NCBI GenBank assembly: GCA_031376455.1
Contig: JANMDU010000001.1
Coordinates: 62,001-126,000 of the forward strand
From: JANMDU01 sp031376455
Lineage (GTDB): Bacteria; Pseudomonadota; Gammaproteobacteria; Burkholderiales; Burkholderiaceae_C
Length of the DNA stretch: 64,000 nucleotides
Direction: 5' to 3'
Numbering within the stretch: the stretch's first letter is position 1; each line of letters opens with the position of its first letter. Under the pieces are notes generated by a model. The model did no database searches and was not told where the DNA came from. It saw nothing but the letters and a program-made list of their open reading frames with translations. Positions 31,809-40,955 of the stretch are shown in pieces. The translations under genes were made by a program, and so were the position numbers.

Positions 31809-34577
31809 TTATTGCTCTCTTTCGCCCGACTGCTGCGAGATTTGGGTTTGATCAAAAGAATGATCTGCTGCAGAGCCTGACACGCGAGGTGATGAAAATT
31901 TTTGTGTACTCGCAAAACTATCGGCACTGCGCGTGCCATCTGGTGACGCCAGTTGTGTGGCTTGGTGCGCATGACTAACTACTTGCGTTTTTTCATCGTG
32001 CAGCGCCGAAAGCGACGCCGTTTTGCTCGCCAAAGATGTATCAGGCGCTTGCAGATCACCTAGCTCTTTCATCACGGCGCGTAAATCAGCTGAGAACTGC
32101 TCGCCATCTTGATAACGCGTCTCTGGCCGCTTCGACAAGCTCATGGCCACCACATCGGCTAATCGCGCGGGAATTTCAGGGCGGATGACACGAATATCTG
32201 GCGCTTCTTCATTGCCAATTTTGTACATCAACTCAGCCATCGAATCACCCCGAAACGGCAAGACGCCAGACAGCATCTGGAAGAGCATGACTCCCAATGA
32301 GTACAAATCGGATCGGCCATCGACTTTTTTGCCTGCGATTTGCTCGGGGCTCATGAAACTCGGTGTACCGAGCACCATGCCCGTTTTGGTTTTGCTCGAA
32401 TCGGTGATGCGGGCAATGCCGAAATCGGTGACTTTCACAGTGTCTGAGCTGTGCTCATACATCACGTTGGCTGGCTTGATATCGCGGTGAACCACGCTGT
32501 TTTTGTGCGCATACGCCAGAGAGGATGCCACGCGTTCCACGATAGAGGCGACGCGCTGCATGGGCAACAAATGGCCAGCCTTGCAGAAATCCACCAAATC
32601 TTTGCCTTTGAGGAATTCCATCGCGATGAAGGCCAAATCGTGCTCTTCGCCAGCGTCGTAAATCGTGACGATATGCGGATGCTGCAAGCGCCCTGCCGTC
32701 TCGGCTTCGCGGAAGAAACGCTCCCGGGCATCAGTGAGCTCATCGCCTTCAAATTCTTGCGAGAGCGCCATGGTTTTAATGGCTACTGTGCGGCCAATCT
32801 TGGGATCTTTGCCCAAATACACCACGCCCATCGCGCCTTTGCCCAGCTCTTTTTCGACTTGGTAGCGGCCTAGCATCGGCTTTTCAACGCCGCCGCCGTC
32901 CAGCAGCATCGTGCCGCCGGGATGGCTACCCCCGCCACCCAGAATCACGGTCTCTGAGAGGTTTTTAGCGCGATTGAGCTTGTCTTTCAAGCCAACGCGC
33001 TCTTTATCCAGTGTGGCCATGTGTTCATATACGGCCTGAGCCTTGTTGAACTGGCGCTTGCGCTCAAAATCCAAGGCTAGATTGCCCATGTTATCGAGTA
33101 ATGCGATAGACGCTGGAACACGGCGATAGCGGTCAAATGCCTCATCTAATCGCCCTTGCCCGGCGAGAGCCAAGCCCATCATGCGATTGGTCTCAGCGGA
33201 TTCTTCATCGGATTTAACTTTGCCAGCTTCAGTGACCAAGAAGCGCTTGGTGGTGAGCGCAATATGACCCACCAGCAGCAATACAGCCGGCAGAACCAAT
33301 TGAAGCCAAGTCGCTGCCCCCGACAGCAGACCGAACTCTAGGCTCAGAAGCGCAGCAAAAACAGCCGCTGTGACACCCGCGCCCATACCAGCCGATAGGC
33401 GAGGCAAAATAGCGATCAAATAGGCGGCGACCAGCAAAAACGCCAGCAAAGTAATCCACACCCCCCAGCTTGGCTGCACGATAAAGTGCTCATTCAAGAT
33501 GCTTGACGTGATGTGCGCGATAGACTCAGCCGGGCTCATGTCTTTGGCGGCCGGAGTCGCAAAAATGTTGCCCACGCCTGCTGCTGTCGCGCCGATGATC
33601 ACTATTTTGTCGGCGTACTTGCTCGCTGGAATCTTTCCGCTGAGCACGTCGAAAAAGGAATCGACTTGGAAGACGCGTTTATCTGTGCTGCTTTTGTAGA
33701 ACTGCGGCAGCATGAGCGCTTGCTCGTCGGTTCTCACTTTGAGTTTGCCGATTTGCACAGATTCGCCATGATTGAGTTTGATGTCGGACACATTGAGATT
33801 CAGGCTTTTTGCCGCAACCAGCAAAGCCATGGAAGGTACAGCTTTGCCATAGTAATTAACGAGCAGCGGCTCTTGCCGCACAGCGCCATCGACATCGAGC
33901 CATTGGTTCAAGTGCGCCACACCTGCTGCACTGTTTCCCAGCGAATCTATGGCGTGTTGGCCAGACAGCGCAGAAACCGAGAAATTTTGATTCTCGTCCA
34001 CTGTGTTTTTGAGCGCAAAAGAAGGCAGTGGTTTATCAGGATTGCCCAAAGGCTCACCGATCTTATAAACCGAGGGCAACACCACATTGGCGGCCTTTGT
34101 GAAACTTGCGGCAAGTTTGGCATCGCTGTCTAAAGCAAGCTCAGCTTCTGCAATCACTTTGCCGACTTGCTCTATCGCCGGCTGAGCGTTGGCGGGGTCT
34201 GTCGTGCCCAGAGTCTCTTTGATCTTGCGGATGTAGACTAAGCCACGGTCCGTTTGCGGCTCGAAGAAAAAGGTGGTGTTGGCAATAACTTTGGCTTTTG
34301 ACCCAGCAAGCAAATCTGTCATCTGCGCGTGAACTTCACGACTCCAAGGCCAGCGCCCGATATTTGCAATACTGGTGTCATCGATGGCAATGACGGCAAT
34401 TTTGTCAGAAGGCTGGCGGCTGGTAGACGTGCTAGCGTAATCATAAAAGCGGCGCTCCAGCGTTCCTGTCAAATCGCCGAACTTGTGAAGACACAGCACG
34501 GCGACCACGACCAACACGCCAACAAACCAGTCAGCGCGCCAAAAATTATCGCGTTTTTTCAAAGTGGATGTCGCCAC
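31809..34577 (-). CDS. CHASE2 domain Ser/Thr protein kinase with a Thr-Gln-rich tail
   Basis: A 922-residue membrane kinase. Order: anchor helix near 12-32, CHASE2 sensor (KIAVIAIDDTSIANIGRWPW to DKIVIIGATAAG), three helices at about 375-445, a TPR-like cytoplasmic stretch, then the kinase domain at about 570-830 with GKGAMGVVYLG, VAIKTMAL, HRDIKPANVMY and TDFGIAR, all catalytic residues intact. The last 75 residues are disordered and hold four Thr-Gln pairs (KTQVV, ATQLA, STQKF, QTQIS), possible autophosphorylation sites for the FHA protein. I prefer the GTG at 34577, which follows AGAGGAG; a GTG at 34607 is possible. It heads the signalling operon. Confidence 0.92.
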   Translation of the reverse strand: MATSTLKKRDNFWRADWFVGVLVVVAVLCLHKFGDLTGTLERRFYDYASTSTSRQPSDKIAVIAIDDTSIANIGRWPWSREVHAQMTDLLAGSKAKVIANTTFFFEPQTDRGLVYIRKIKETLGTTDPANAQPAIEQVGKVIAEAELALDSDAKLAASFTKAANVVLPSVYKIGEPLGNPDKPLPSFALKNTVDENQNFSVSALSGQHAIDSLGNSAAGVAHLNQWLDVDGAVRQEPLLVNYYGKAVPSMALLVAAKSLNLNVSDIKLNHGESVQIGKLKVRTDEQALMLPQFYKSSTDKRVFQVDSFFDVLSGKIPASKYADKIVIIGATAAGVGNIFATPAAKDMSPAESIAHITSSILNEHFIVQPSWGVWITLLAFLLVAAYLIAILPRLSAGMGAGVTAAVFAALLSLEFGLLSGAATWLQLVLPAVLLLVGHIALTTKRFLVTEAGKVKSDEESAETNRMMGLALAGQGRLDEAFDRYRRVPASIALLDNMGNLALDFERKRQFNKAQAVYEHMATLDKERVGLKDKLNRAKNLSETVILGGGGSHPGGTMLLDGGGVEKPMLGRYQVEKELGKGAMGVVYLGKDPKIGRTVAIKTMALSQEFEGDELTDARERFFREAETAGRLQHPHIVTIYDAGEEHDLAFIAMEFLKGKDLVDFCKAGHLLPMQRVASIVERVASSLAYAHKNSVVHRDIKPANVMYEHSSDTVKVTDFGIARITDSSKTKTGMVLGTPSFMSPEQIAGKKVDGRSDLYSLGVMLFQMLSGVLPFRGDSMAELMYKIGNEEAPDIRVIRPEIPARLADVVAMSLSKRPETRYQDGEQFSADLRAVMKELGDLQAPDTSLASKTASLSALHDEKTQVVSHAHQATQLASPDGTRSADSFASTQKFSSPRVSGSAADHSFDQTQISQQSGEREQ

Positions 34578-34755
34578 GGAGCTCCTCTGGTCTAGATTCG
34601 AAGTCACTTTTCAAGAAAGTGCGCTAAGTTGTTATCCCTACAGGACTTTTTTTCAATACAACTTTAGACGATAACAGACGCTGAACCGACAATCAAGGCA
34701 AAAAGTCACACGCTTGTTGTGTTGTGTTGCAAATACACGCCAGCGGTTTAATGAC

Positions 34756-35454
34756 CTAGGGAGCACTTTTTTTCTTGTGACGTTGTAAAAACTGCCCAGC
34801 AAGCAACACAAGTATCGCCCCCGCAGCGGCGCAAGCGTACTCATACACTTTCCCTTCTGGGCGAATGCCTGCCAATGCAATGTCGGTATAAGCCATTTGC
34901 CCTGCAATCCAGCCAAGTAGCATCGCGCCGATCGTGATGATGATGGGGAATCGCTCCATGAGTTTGAGCACAATTTGGCTGCCCCACACAATGATGGGAA
35001 TGCTCACCAGCAGGCCAAAAATCACCAGTGGCATCTGATGCTGTTGGCCAGCACCTTGCGCAGCACCGGCAATGGCGATCACGTTATCCACGCTCATGAC
35101 CAAATCGGCCACGATCACGGTTTTGACAGCGCCCCAGAGTTTGTCGCTGGGGTTGATGTCGTGCGCTTCATCGCCCTCGGGCATCAAAAGTTGAATGCCG
35201 ATGTAGAGAAGAAGAGCCGCGCCAACAATTTTTAAATAGGGAATGGCGAGTAGAGCGAGCGCAAAAGCAATCAAAATTACCCGCAACACAATTGCACCCA
35301 ACGTGCCGTAGATGATGCCCTGTGTACGCTGTTTGGGCGGCAAATTGCGGCAAGCTAGCGCAATGACCACAGCATTATCGCCACCGAGCAGGATGTCGAT
35401 CATGATGATCTGGCCGACGGCGAGCCAGAATGCGCCTGTCATGAATTCTGCCAT
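34756..35454 (-). CDS. TerC/YjbE family integral membrane protein
   Basis: A 232-residue protein with about seven membrane helices. The paired acidic motifs of the family, IDILLGGDNAVVIALACRNLP near residue 20 and ADLVMSVDNVIAIAGAA near 115, are both present. Family members such as YceF/YkoY of Bacillus export manganese, often to load secreted enzymes. I see no convincing manganese riboswitch upstream, where a family A repeat occupies part of the leader. It may be transcribed alone. Confidence 0.9.
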   Translation of the reverse strand: MAEFMTGAFWLAVGQIIMIDILLGGDNAVVIALACRNLPPKQRTQGIIYGTLGAIVLRVILIAFALALLAIPYLKIVGAALLLYIGIQLLMPEGDEAHDINPSDKLWGAVKTVIVADLVMSVDNVIAIAGAAQGAGQQHQMPLVIFGLLVSIPIIVWGSQIVLKLMERFPIIITIGAMLLGWIAGQMAYTDIALAGIRPEGKVYEYACAAAGAILVLLAGQFLQRHKKKSAP

Positions 35455-35467
35455 GATGTCCTCTTTT

Positions 35468-35534
35468 GCTATTTAATTGATAGCGCTTCGCGCAGATTCT
35501 ATGCCGGCAAAGTGCCAAAAACGCACTAAAAATT
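35468..35534 (+). repeat. Family A repeat, copy 10
   Basis: A full-length copy just upstream of the TerC-like gene: GCTATTTAATTGATAGC, GCTTCGCGCAGATTC, TATGCCGGC, CACTAAAAATT. Confidence 0.92.
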
Positions 35535-35624
35535 GATCTATTGAGTGTACTTGCTGAACAGAGGTGATTTTTGCGTATTTCTGCTTACATGCCTGACAAA
35601 CACCCAACGATGCCGATGAGTCCC

Positions 35625-35662
35625 AAAAAAACGGCTGCAACCTGTAAGGGTGCAGCCGTTTT
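35625..35662 (-). terminator. Intrinsic terminator after sucCD
   Basis: A 12-bp stem (35628-35639 with 35651-35662) followed on the minus strand by seven T residues lies 16 bases downstream of the sucD stop. Confidence 0.9.
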
Positions 35663-35677
35663 GCTCTGGATGGCGCT

Positions 35678-36571
35678 CTACAGCATGGCTTTGAGCAATT
35701 TCGCCATCTCAGATGGATTACGCGTGATTTTGAAGCCGCATTCTTCCATCACCGCCAATTTCGCATCTGCCGTATCCGCGCCGCCGGAGATCAGCGCGCC
35801 GGCATGCCCCATGCGCTTGCCGGGAGGGGCTGTGACACCTGCGATGAAGCCGACGATGGGCTTTTTCATGTTGGCTTTGCACCAGCGAGCCGCTTCAGCT
35901 TCATCTGGGCCACCAATTTCGCCAATCATGATCACAGCATCGGTATCAGGATCGTCGTTGAAAGCGCGCATCACATCGATGTGCTTCAAACCGTTGATCG
36001 GGTCTCCACCGATACCTACAGCGCTGGATTGGCCGAGGCCGATTTCGGTGAGCTGCGCGACAGCTTCATAGGTCAGCGTGCCGGAACGCGAGACCACGCC
36101 GATGCGACCTTTGCGGTGAATGTGGCCGGGCATGATGCCGATTTTGATTTCATCTGGCGTGATCAAACCTGGGCAGTTAGGGCCGAGCAGCAGGGTTTTT
36201 TTGCCGCCAGCAGCTTCTTTGGCCTTCATACGGTTGCGCACTTCGAGCATATCGCGCACAGGAATGCCTTCGGTGATACAAATCGCTAAATCGAGATCGG
36301 CTTCAACCGCCTCCCAAATCGCTGCGGCTGCGCCAGCGGGCGGCACGTAGATCACGGAAACGGTAGCGCCTGTTGCGCCAGCGGCTTCTTTGACGGAGGC
36401 GTAAATCGGGATGTTGAAAATGCTTTCACCGGCTTTTTTCGGGTTCACGCCAGCGACGAAGCAGTTCTTGCCGTTCGCGTATTCTTGACATTTTTCCGTG
36501 TGGAATTGGCCGGTCTTGCCGGTGATACCTTGGGTAATGACACGCGTGTTTTTGTTAATGTAGATCGACAT
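35678..36571 (-). CDS. sucD: Succinyl-CoA synthetase alpha subunit
   Basis: A 297-residue subunit that binds CoA and carries the phosphohistidine. ITGKTGQFHTE near residue 16, the LLGPNCPGLITP motif near 127 and MGHAGALISGG with the active histidine near 246 are visible. With SucC it makes ATP or GTP from succinyl-CoA in the TCA cycle. Nine bases separate it from sucC. Confidence 0.97.
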   Translation of the reverse strand: MSIYINKNTRVITQGITGKTGQFHTEKCQEYANGKNCFVAGVNPKKAGESIFNIPIYASVKEAAGATGATVSVIYVPPAGAAAAIWEAVEADLDLAICITEGIPVRDMLEVRNRMKAKEAAGGKKTLLLGPNCPGLITPDEIKIGIMPGHIHRKGRIGVVSRSGTLTYEAVAQLTEIGLGQSSAVGIGGDPINGLKHIDVMRAFNDDPDTDAVIMIGEIGGPDEAEAARWCKANMKKPIVGFIAGVTAPPGKRMGHAGALISGGADTADAKLAVMEECGFKITRNPSEMAKLLKAML

Positions 36572-36580
36572 GATATTTCC

Positions 36581-37753
36581 TTAGGCTTTCACAGCGTTCA
36601 CGGCGGCCATAACTTTTTCAGCCGCTTCGGCCATCGAATCCGCGCTGATGATGGGTAGACCTGACTCAGAGAGCATTTGCTTGCCCAGCTGCTCATTCGT
36701 GCCCTTCATGCGCACGACGAGCGGCACAGAAAGATTGGTGGCTTTGCAAGCGGTGATCACGCCCGTGGCAATCGTGTCGCATTTCATGATGCCGCCGAAG
36801 ATGTTGACGAGGATCGCCTTGACCTTCGGGTTTTTCAACATGATTTTGAAAGCTTCGGTGACTTTTTCTGGCGTTGCGCCGCCGCCCACATCGAGGAAGT
36901 TGGCTGGCTCTCCGCCGTAGAGTTTGATGGTGTCCATCGTGGCCATCGCAAGGCCTGCACCGTTAACCAAGCAGCCTATGTTGCCATCCAGCGAGATGTA
37001 GGCCAGATCGAATTTGCTGGCTTCGACTTCAGCCGCATCTTCTTCATCCAAATCGCGCAGGGCAACAATATCGGGGTGGCGGAAGAGGGCGTTGGAATCG
37101 AAATTGAATTTGGAATCGAGCGCGATGATCTCGCCTTTGCTGGTGCGGTTCAGTGGGTTGATTTCCACCAAGGCCGCATCGGTGTCCATGTAGCATTTGT
37201 AGAGCTTTTTGCAGACATCGGCGAACTGCGCTTGTGAGTCCGCTGGCATTTGGATGCCGCTGCCGATCTCTTGGCATTGCGCATCTGTCAAACCCGCGAT
37301 GGGGTCAACAAACACGGTGATGATCTTCTCGGGGCGGTTATGTGCCACTTCCTCAATGTCCATACCGCCTTCACTGGATGCGATGAATGCGACTTTTTGT
37401 GTGGCGCGATCTGTGACGATGGACAGGTAATACTCTTGCTGAATATCTGCACCATCTTCAATATACAGGCGGCGCACTTTTTGGCCCACCGGGCCGGTTT
37501 GGTGCGTGACGAGCTGCATGCCAAGAATATCGGTAGCGCGAGCTTTGACGTCTTCAATTGTCTTGGCTACTTTCACGCCGCCGCCTTTGCCGCGGCCACC
37601 CGCATGAATTTGCGCCTTCACGACCCAGACCGGGCCACCGAGTTTTTGTGCGGCCTCAATGGCCTCTTGCACGGTGAACGCCGCAATGCCGCGTGGCACC
37701 GGGATGCCAAATTGACGCAAAATTTCTTTGCCTTGGTACTCGTGAATTTTCAT
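36581..37753 (-). CDS. sucC: Succinyl-CoA synthetase beta subunit
   Basis: A 390-residue ATP-grasp subunit. MKIHEYQGKEILRQFGIPVP is the classic N-terminus and fixes the start at 37753, although the frame is open to 37813. KAQIHAGGRGKGGGVKV binds the nucleotide phosphates, and the C-terminal half has LVNGAGLAMATMD and VNIFGGIMKCD. Partner of SucD downstream. The 110-base space to the divergent argC should hold both promoters. Confidence 0.97.
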   Translation of the reverse strand: MKIHEYQGKEILRQFGIPVPRGIAAFTVQEAIEAAQKLGGPVWVVKAQIHAGGRGKGGGVKVAKTIEDVKARATDILGMQLVTHQTGPVGQKVRRLYIEDGADIQQEYYLSIVTDRATQKVAFIASSEGGMDIEEVAHNRPEKIITVFVDPIAGLTDAQCQEIGSGIQMPADSQAQFADVCKKLYKCYMDTDAALVEINPLNRTSKGEIIALDSKFNFDSNALFRHPDIVALRDLDEEDAAEVEASKFDLAYISLDGNIGCLVNGAGLAMATMDTIKLYGGEPANFLDVGGGATPEKVTEAFKIMLKNPKVKAILVNIFGGIMKCDTIATGVITACKATNLSVPLVVRMKGTNEQLGKQMLSESGLPIISADSMAEAAEKVMAAVNAVKA

Positions 37754-37923
37754 GGAGAGGGATTCCGGCTGTTGTGTATGAATGTGATGACGTGCGCGAC
37801 TGATTTCATGCAAAATCGACTGCGATAACTGATGGGAGTTACGAAGCTTTTTTCAAGCGCAACTGTATCATGTTGCATTGCACCAATTTTCTGCGGTTTT
37901 TACGCATACTGACAGGGCTCATC

Positions 37924-38859
37924 ATGGCAAAAGTATTCATCGACGGCGAAGCTGGCACGACCGGCCTGCAAATCCGCGATCGGCTAGCGTTGCTGCCGCA
38001 AATCCAGGTGCTGTCTATTGCGCCTGAAAAGCGCAAAGATATCGAAGCGAAGAAGGCGCTGTTTAACGAAGCGGATTTGGTGGTGCTTTGCTTGCATGAC
38101 CAATCTGCTATTGAATCCGTAGCGCTCTGCGCAGAATTAGCGCCGGGTAGAGCCCAAAAAGGCATGGGCCCTTTGAAAATCGTGGATGCCAGCAGCGCGC
38201 ATCGGGTCGCGCCCGGCTGGGTCTATGGCTTTCCTGAATTGAATGCAGCGCAGATGGATGCGGTAAAAAATGCGCAATTTGTGGCCAATCCCGGCTGCTA
38301 TCCCACAGGCGGCATTGCGCTGCTGCACCCCCTGATTGATGCGGGGCTGCTGCCAGTTGACTATCCTGTCGTGATGCAAGGCTTCTCAGGCTATTCGGGG
38401 GGCGGACGGCAAATGATTGAAGCGTATGAGCTGACGAAAACGGCCGCGCCACTGGAAATTTATGGCCTCAACCTCGCACATAAGCACGTGGCCGAGTTGC
38501 ACAAATATTCTGGCCTCTCGCGCCGGCCGATCTTCATCCCCACGGTGGGCAATTTTCACAGCGGCATGATTGACCATATCGGCTTGCAGTTTGACCTGAT
38601 GCGCGGCGTGAGCAAGGCTGCGCAGCTAGAAGATGCACTCAAAGCGCACTATGCGGGCTGTGAGTTTGTCAAAGTCGTGTCGCCCCATGAAAACAACAAG
38701 ATCGAGCCGACCGCTTGGGTTGGCACAAACATGTTGGAGCTGTCGGTTTACGGTAACGATGCCATCGGCCAAGCTGTTTTGATCGCCCGTTATGACAACC
38801 TAGGCAAGGGCGCAAGTGGCGCTGCTGTGCAAAACATGCGGCTCATGCTGGGCGTGTGA
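37924..38859 (+). CDS. argC: N-acetyl-gamma-glutamyl-phosphate reductase, type 2, with a repeat-expanded loop
   Basis: A 311-residue NADPH enzyme of arginine synthesis. The start MAKVFIDGEAGTTGLQIRDRL and the catalytic cysteine motif NPGCYPTGGIALL near residue 125 mark the short type 2 ArgC. Between LVVLCLHD and VDASSAHRV stand about 26 residues (including SAIESVALCAELAPG), roughly a dozen more than I recall for relatives, and this stretch is encoded by a family A repeat. The frame is open back to 37870, but the ATG at 37924 gives the family start. The catalytic parts are intact. Confidence 0.95.
   Translation: MAKVFIDGEAGTTGLQIRDRLALLPQIQVLSIAPEKRKDIEAKKALFNEADLVVLCLHDQSAIESVALCAELAPGRAQKGMGPLKIVDASSAHRVAPGWVYGFPELNAAQMDAVKNAQFVANPGCYPTGGIALLHPLIDAGLLPVDYPVVMQGFSGYSGGGRQMIEAYELTKTAAPLEIYGLNLAHKHVAELHKYSGLSRRPIFIPTVGNFHSGMIDHIGLQFDLMRGVSKAAQLEDALKAHYAGCEFVKVVSPHENNKIEPTAWVGTNMLELSVYGNDAIGQAVLIARYDNLGKGASGAAVQNMRLMLGV
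38107..38163 (+). repeat. Family A repeat, copy 11, inside argC
   Basis: GCTATTGAATCCGTAGC, GCTCTGCGCAGAATTAGCGC, then a CCCAAAAAGGC tail. Read in the sense direction in phase GCT ATT, it encodes residues 62-80 of ArgC. Confidence 0.88.
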
Positions 38860-38923
38860 TTTTTAAGCGATATTGACGATTAGCCGGCATGGAATCTGCG
38901 CAAAGTGCTATTAAAAATATAGC
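38858..38923 (-). repeat. Family A repeat, copy 12
   Basis: A full-length minus-strand copy beginning inside the argC stop codon: GCTATATTTTTAATAGC, ACTTTGCGCAGATTC, CATGCCGGC, CGCTTAAAAATC. It ends beside the stop of the convergent cyclic-nucleotide-binding gene. Confidence 0.92.
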
Positions 38924-38925
38924 AA

Positions 38926-39573
38926 CTATGTCACCGCACCACGCCTAGGTTTGTTCGTCATGCGGCGAGTGACGATACTGCCCAAGCCCATCACGAAACT
39001 TAGCGCAATACTGGGGTGACGATGCGCCAACTCAGCGTAACGCATGGGCGATAGCCCCCAAAGGACGCAGCGACTCATGGCTTGCACGTTGGCATTGCGT
39101 GGTGTCCGTGCGAAAAACGCGCCTTCGCCCACAACCGATCCCGCGCCCACCGTGGCCAGTTGCACTTTTCCGCTGGCATCTTCGTGATGCACGCCAAGAG
39201 TGCCAGATTCCACGATGTAGACGGTGACTTCCGTGGCCCCTTGGCGAATCACTTCTTGGCCGGTCTCGACGGTGAACGCCTGCAAATGCTCGGCAAAGAT
39301 CACCCAATCGGCTAACTTAAGTGTCAAACGCAGTGCATCAAACTGCTGCGATGATTGAATGCTGCTGGCCAAACGCACCACGCTGTCCGTGACTTTTTGC
39401 GGCTGCAAGCCGCCTACGCGCTCCGACGGCGCAAGTACGCCTGGTGTGCTCGGTCTGAAGTGACTGTTGGGGCTCTCGTTGTCTTCATCGCTGCTGCCAT
39501 AGAAGCCGCTACTAAAAAAGCTGCTGCGTAGCTTATCTTGCTCAGACGATCCAAAATCTTTTTTCTTCCACAT
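38926..39573 (-). CDS. Cyclic nucleotide-binding domain protein without a DNA-binding domain
   Basis: A 215-residue protein. Residues 1-60 are Ser/Asn-rich and low in complexity (SSGFYGSSDEDNESPNSHF). A single cNMP-binding domain spans about 95-205, with EVIRQGATEVTVYIVESGTLGV and the phosphate cassette GEGAFFARTPRNANVQA, where the cyclic phosphate arginine is kept. The sequence ends soon after the C-helix, so the Crp helix-turn-helix is absent. It could be an effector of the cAMP made by the cyclase encoded nearby, or bind another protein. It appears to be a single-gene unit. Confidence 0.85.
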   Translation of the reverse strand: MWKKKDFGSSEQDKLRSSFFSSGFYGSSDEDNESPNSHFRPSTPGVLAPSERVGGLQPQKVTDSVVRLASSIQSSQQFDALRLTLKLADWVIFAEHLQAFTVETGQEVIRQGATEVTVYIVESGTLGVHHEDASGKVQLATVGAGSVVGEGAFFARTPRNANVQAMSRCVLWGLSPMRYAELAHRHPSIALSFVMGLGSIVTRRMTNKPRRGAVT

Positions 39574-39753
39574 GTCTTAAGTGTGCAAAATTGCACACGG
39601 ATACGCAAGCAAAAACTAGGTAGATTTCACGAGATTTAAGAAAAATGAATGCTTTTTAGGTATGGCTATTTGTCAACTACGAAGCAAAACCTCATTGTAA
39701 TTATTTATTACTCAATTAAAACATGTCAATGGGTTGAGCGAAAGGAAGCCCTT

Positions 39754-40812
39754 TTATGCCTGCAACTGCTTCATCGCCAGCCGCTGCATATGCTGACGCA
39801 GGCGCTGCAAACCGAGATCGTGTTCGTATTGCTTCTCGCGCAAATTGGCATCAGGCTCAAAAGCTTCGAGCATGATGCGATCTTGCTCCAGCACATTCCA
39901 ATGGCGCATTTCCAGACGATTGCGATAGAGAAAGCGCCAAGCATCGCGCTGCCAGCCCGTCACGCGGCGGCAGCGCCAGAAAAACACCGCTGTGGCTGGT
40001 GCTTGGCCGGGCACGATGATGGGCGCAAAAGCGCCGATGATGCCGAAGCTGCCACCCGGCCCGCCAGTTTTTGGATACGGAATTTCCAGCCGCATCCAAT
40101 GCACGCCGGTGTCCTGCCATTCCGTCCAATCAAAATTCACATCGCGCTGACCATCTTTCTCAAACACGAAGCCTTGCGGCGTGGTGCGCAGCTTGAATTT
40201 CGCTGAGATATCACCCTCGCTCATGCTGTGGCTCATCTTGTGCAGGAAACTGCCGTGCATCGGGTCCATCACGTTGTCGATGACGTAGCGATAGTCGCCT
40301 GCCCATTCAACGTAGCAGAGGAAGTTACTCCACACCGCATCATCCGTGATCTCAGGCGGGAGATTCAGCGGCGGCGCTTCATCGATGTTGCTCGCGCTGT
40401 TGTAGAGCCACACAGCGCCAGCTTCTTCTTTCACATGAAAGGCGAGTGTTGCCCGCGAATTCTCCAGCGGGCAACCCGGGCTGGCCGGCACTTTGGTGAC
40501 CATGCCATCACAACGCACCTCAATGCCGTGATACGGGCAGGCCAACCGGTCGCCCAAATTCACGCCCATGGAGAGCGGCGCACCGCGATGCGGGCAATGA
40601 TCTTCCAGTGCATGCACCGCGCCCTGACTGTCTCGCCACAATGCGAGTTTGTAGCCCAGCCGTCTGAGCGCACGCGGTTTATCCGTGATCCAGTCGCTTG
40701 GGCAAATCGGATACCAAAGATTTTTGAGGCCTTTTTCCAGGGCAGCGCTGATATCGGCTTTGGTGGGGGCGGGTTTGCCGGCGGCTTTAGGGAGTGCTTC
40801 AGCTTGACTCAT
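39754..40812 (-). CDS. Rieske non-haem iron ring-hydroxylating oxygenase, alpha subunit
   Basis: A 352-residue oxygenase. The Rieske ligands are CPHRGAP (Cys73, His75) and CPYHG (Cys92, His95); the mononuclear iron site is in VIDNVMDPMHGSFLHKM near residue 190. Length and lack of a beta-subunit gene fit the homo-oligomeric group (vanillate demethylase and phthalate dioxygenase relatives), which use a separate reductase not found here. It is the last gene of the catabolic operon. The substrate is unknown. Confidence 0.9.
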   Translation of the reverse strand: MSQAEALPKAAGKPAPTKADISAALEKGLKNLWYPICPSDWITDKPRALRRLGYKLALWRDSQGAVHALEDHCPHRGAPLSMGVNLGDRLACPYHGIEVRCDGMVTKVPASPGCPLENSRATLAFHVKEEAGAVWLYNSASNIDEAPPLNLPPEITDDAVWSNFLCYVEWAGDYRYVIDNVMDPMHGSFLHKMSHSMSEGDISAKFKLRTTPQGFVFEKDGQRDVNFDWTEWQDTGVHWMRLEIPYPKTGGPGGSFGIIGAFAPIIVPGQAPATAVFFWRCRRVTGWQRDAWRFLYRNRLEMRHWNVLEQDRIMLEAFEPDANLREKQYEHDLGLQRLRQHMQRLAMKQLQA

Positions 40813-40830
40813 ACAAATTTTCCTCTTTCA

Positions 40831-40946
40831 GAAGAGATGAACACGGACGTCACAGAAGAAGCACGAAATACATAGAAAAACCACCTCTCTTTTTGGCTGT
40901 TTTTCGTGCCTTCCGTGTGTTTTTGTGACTTCCGTGTTCTCATGAC
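40831..40946. repeat. Family C palindromic repeat, copy 1
   Basis: An imperfect inverted repeat made of words such as AACACGGACGTCACAG on one arm and CTGTGACTTCCGTGTT-like words on the other. It fills the gap between the Rieske gene and the small protein gene upstream of it. Confidence 0.82.
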
Positions 40947-40955
40947 TTTGATTCA

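Noticed and set aside
35455..35677. A manganese (yybP-ykoY) riboswitch ahead of the TerC-like gene
   Set aside because: The leader holds a family A repeat and the sucCD terminator; the conserved riboswitch loops are not apparent.
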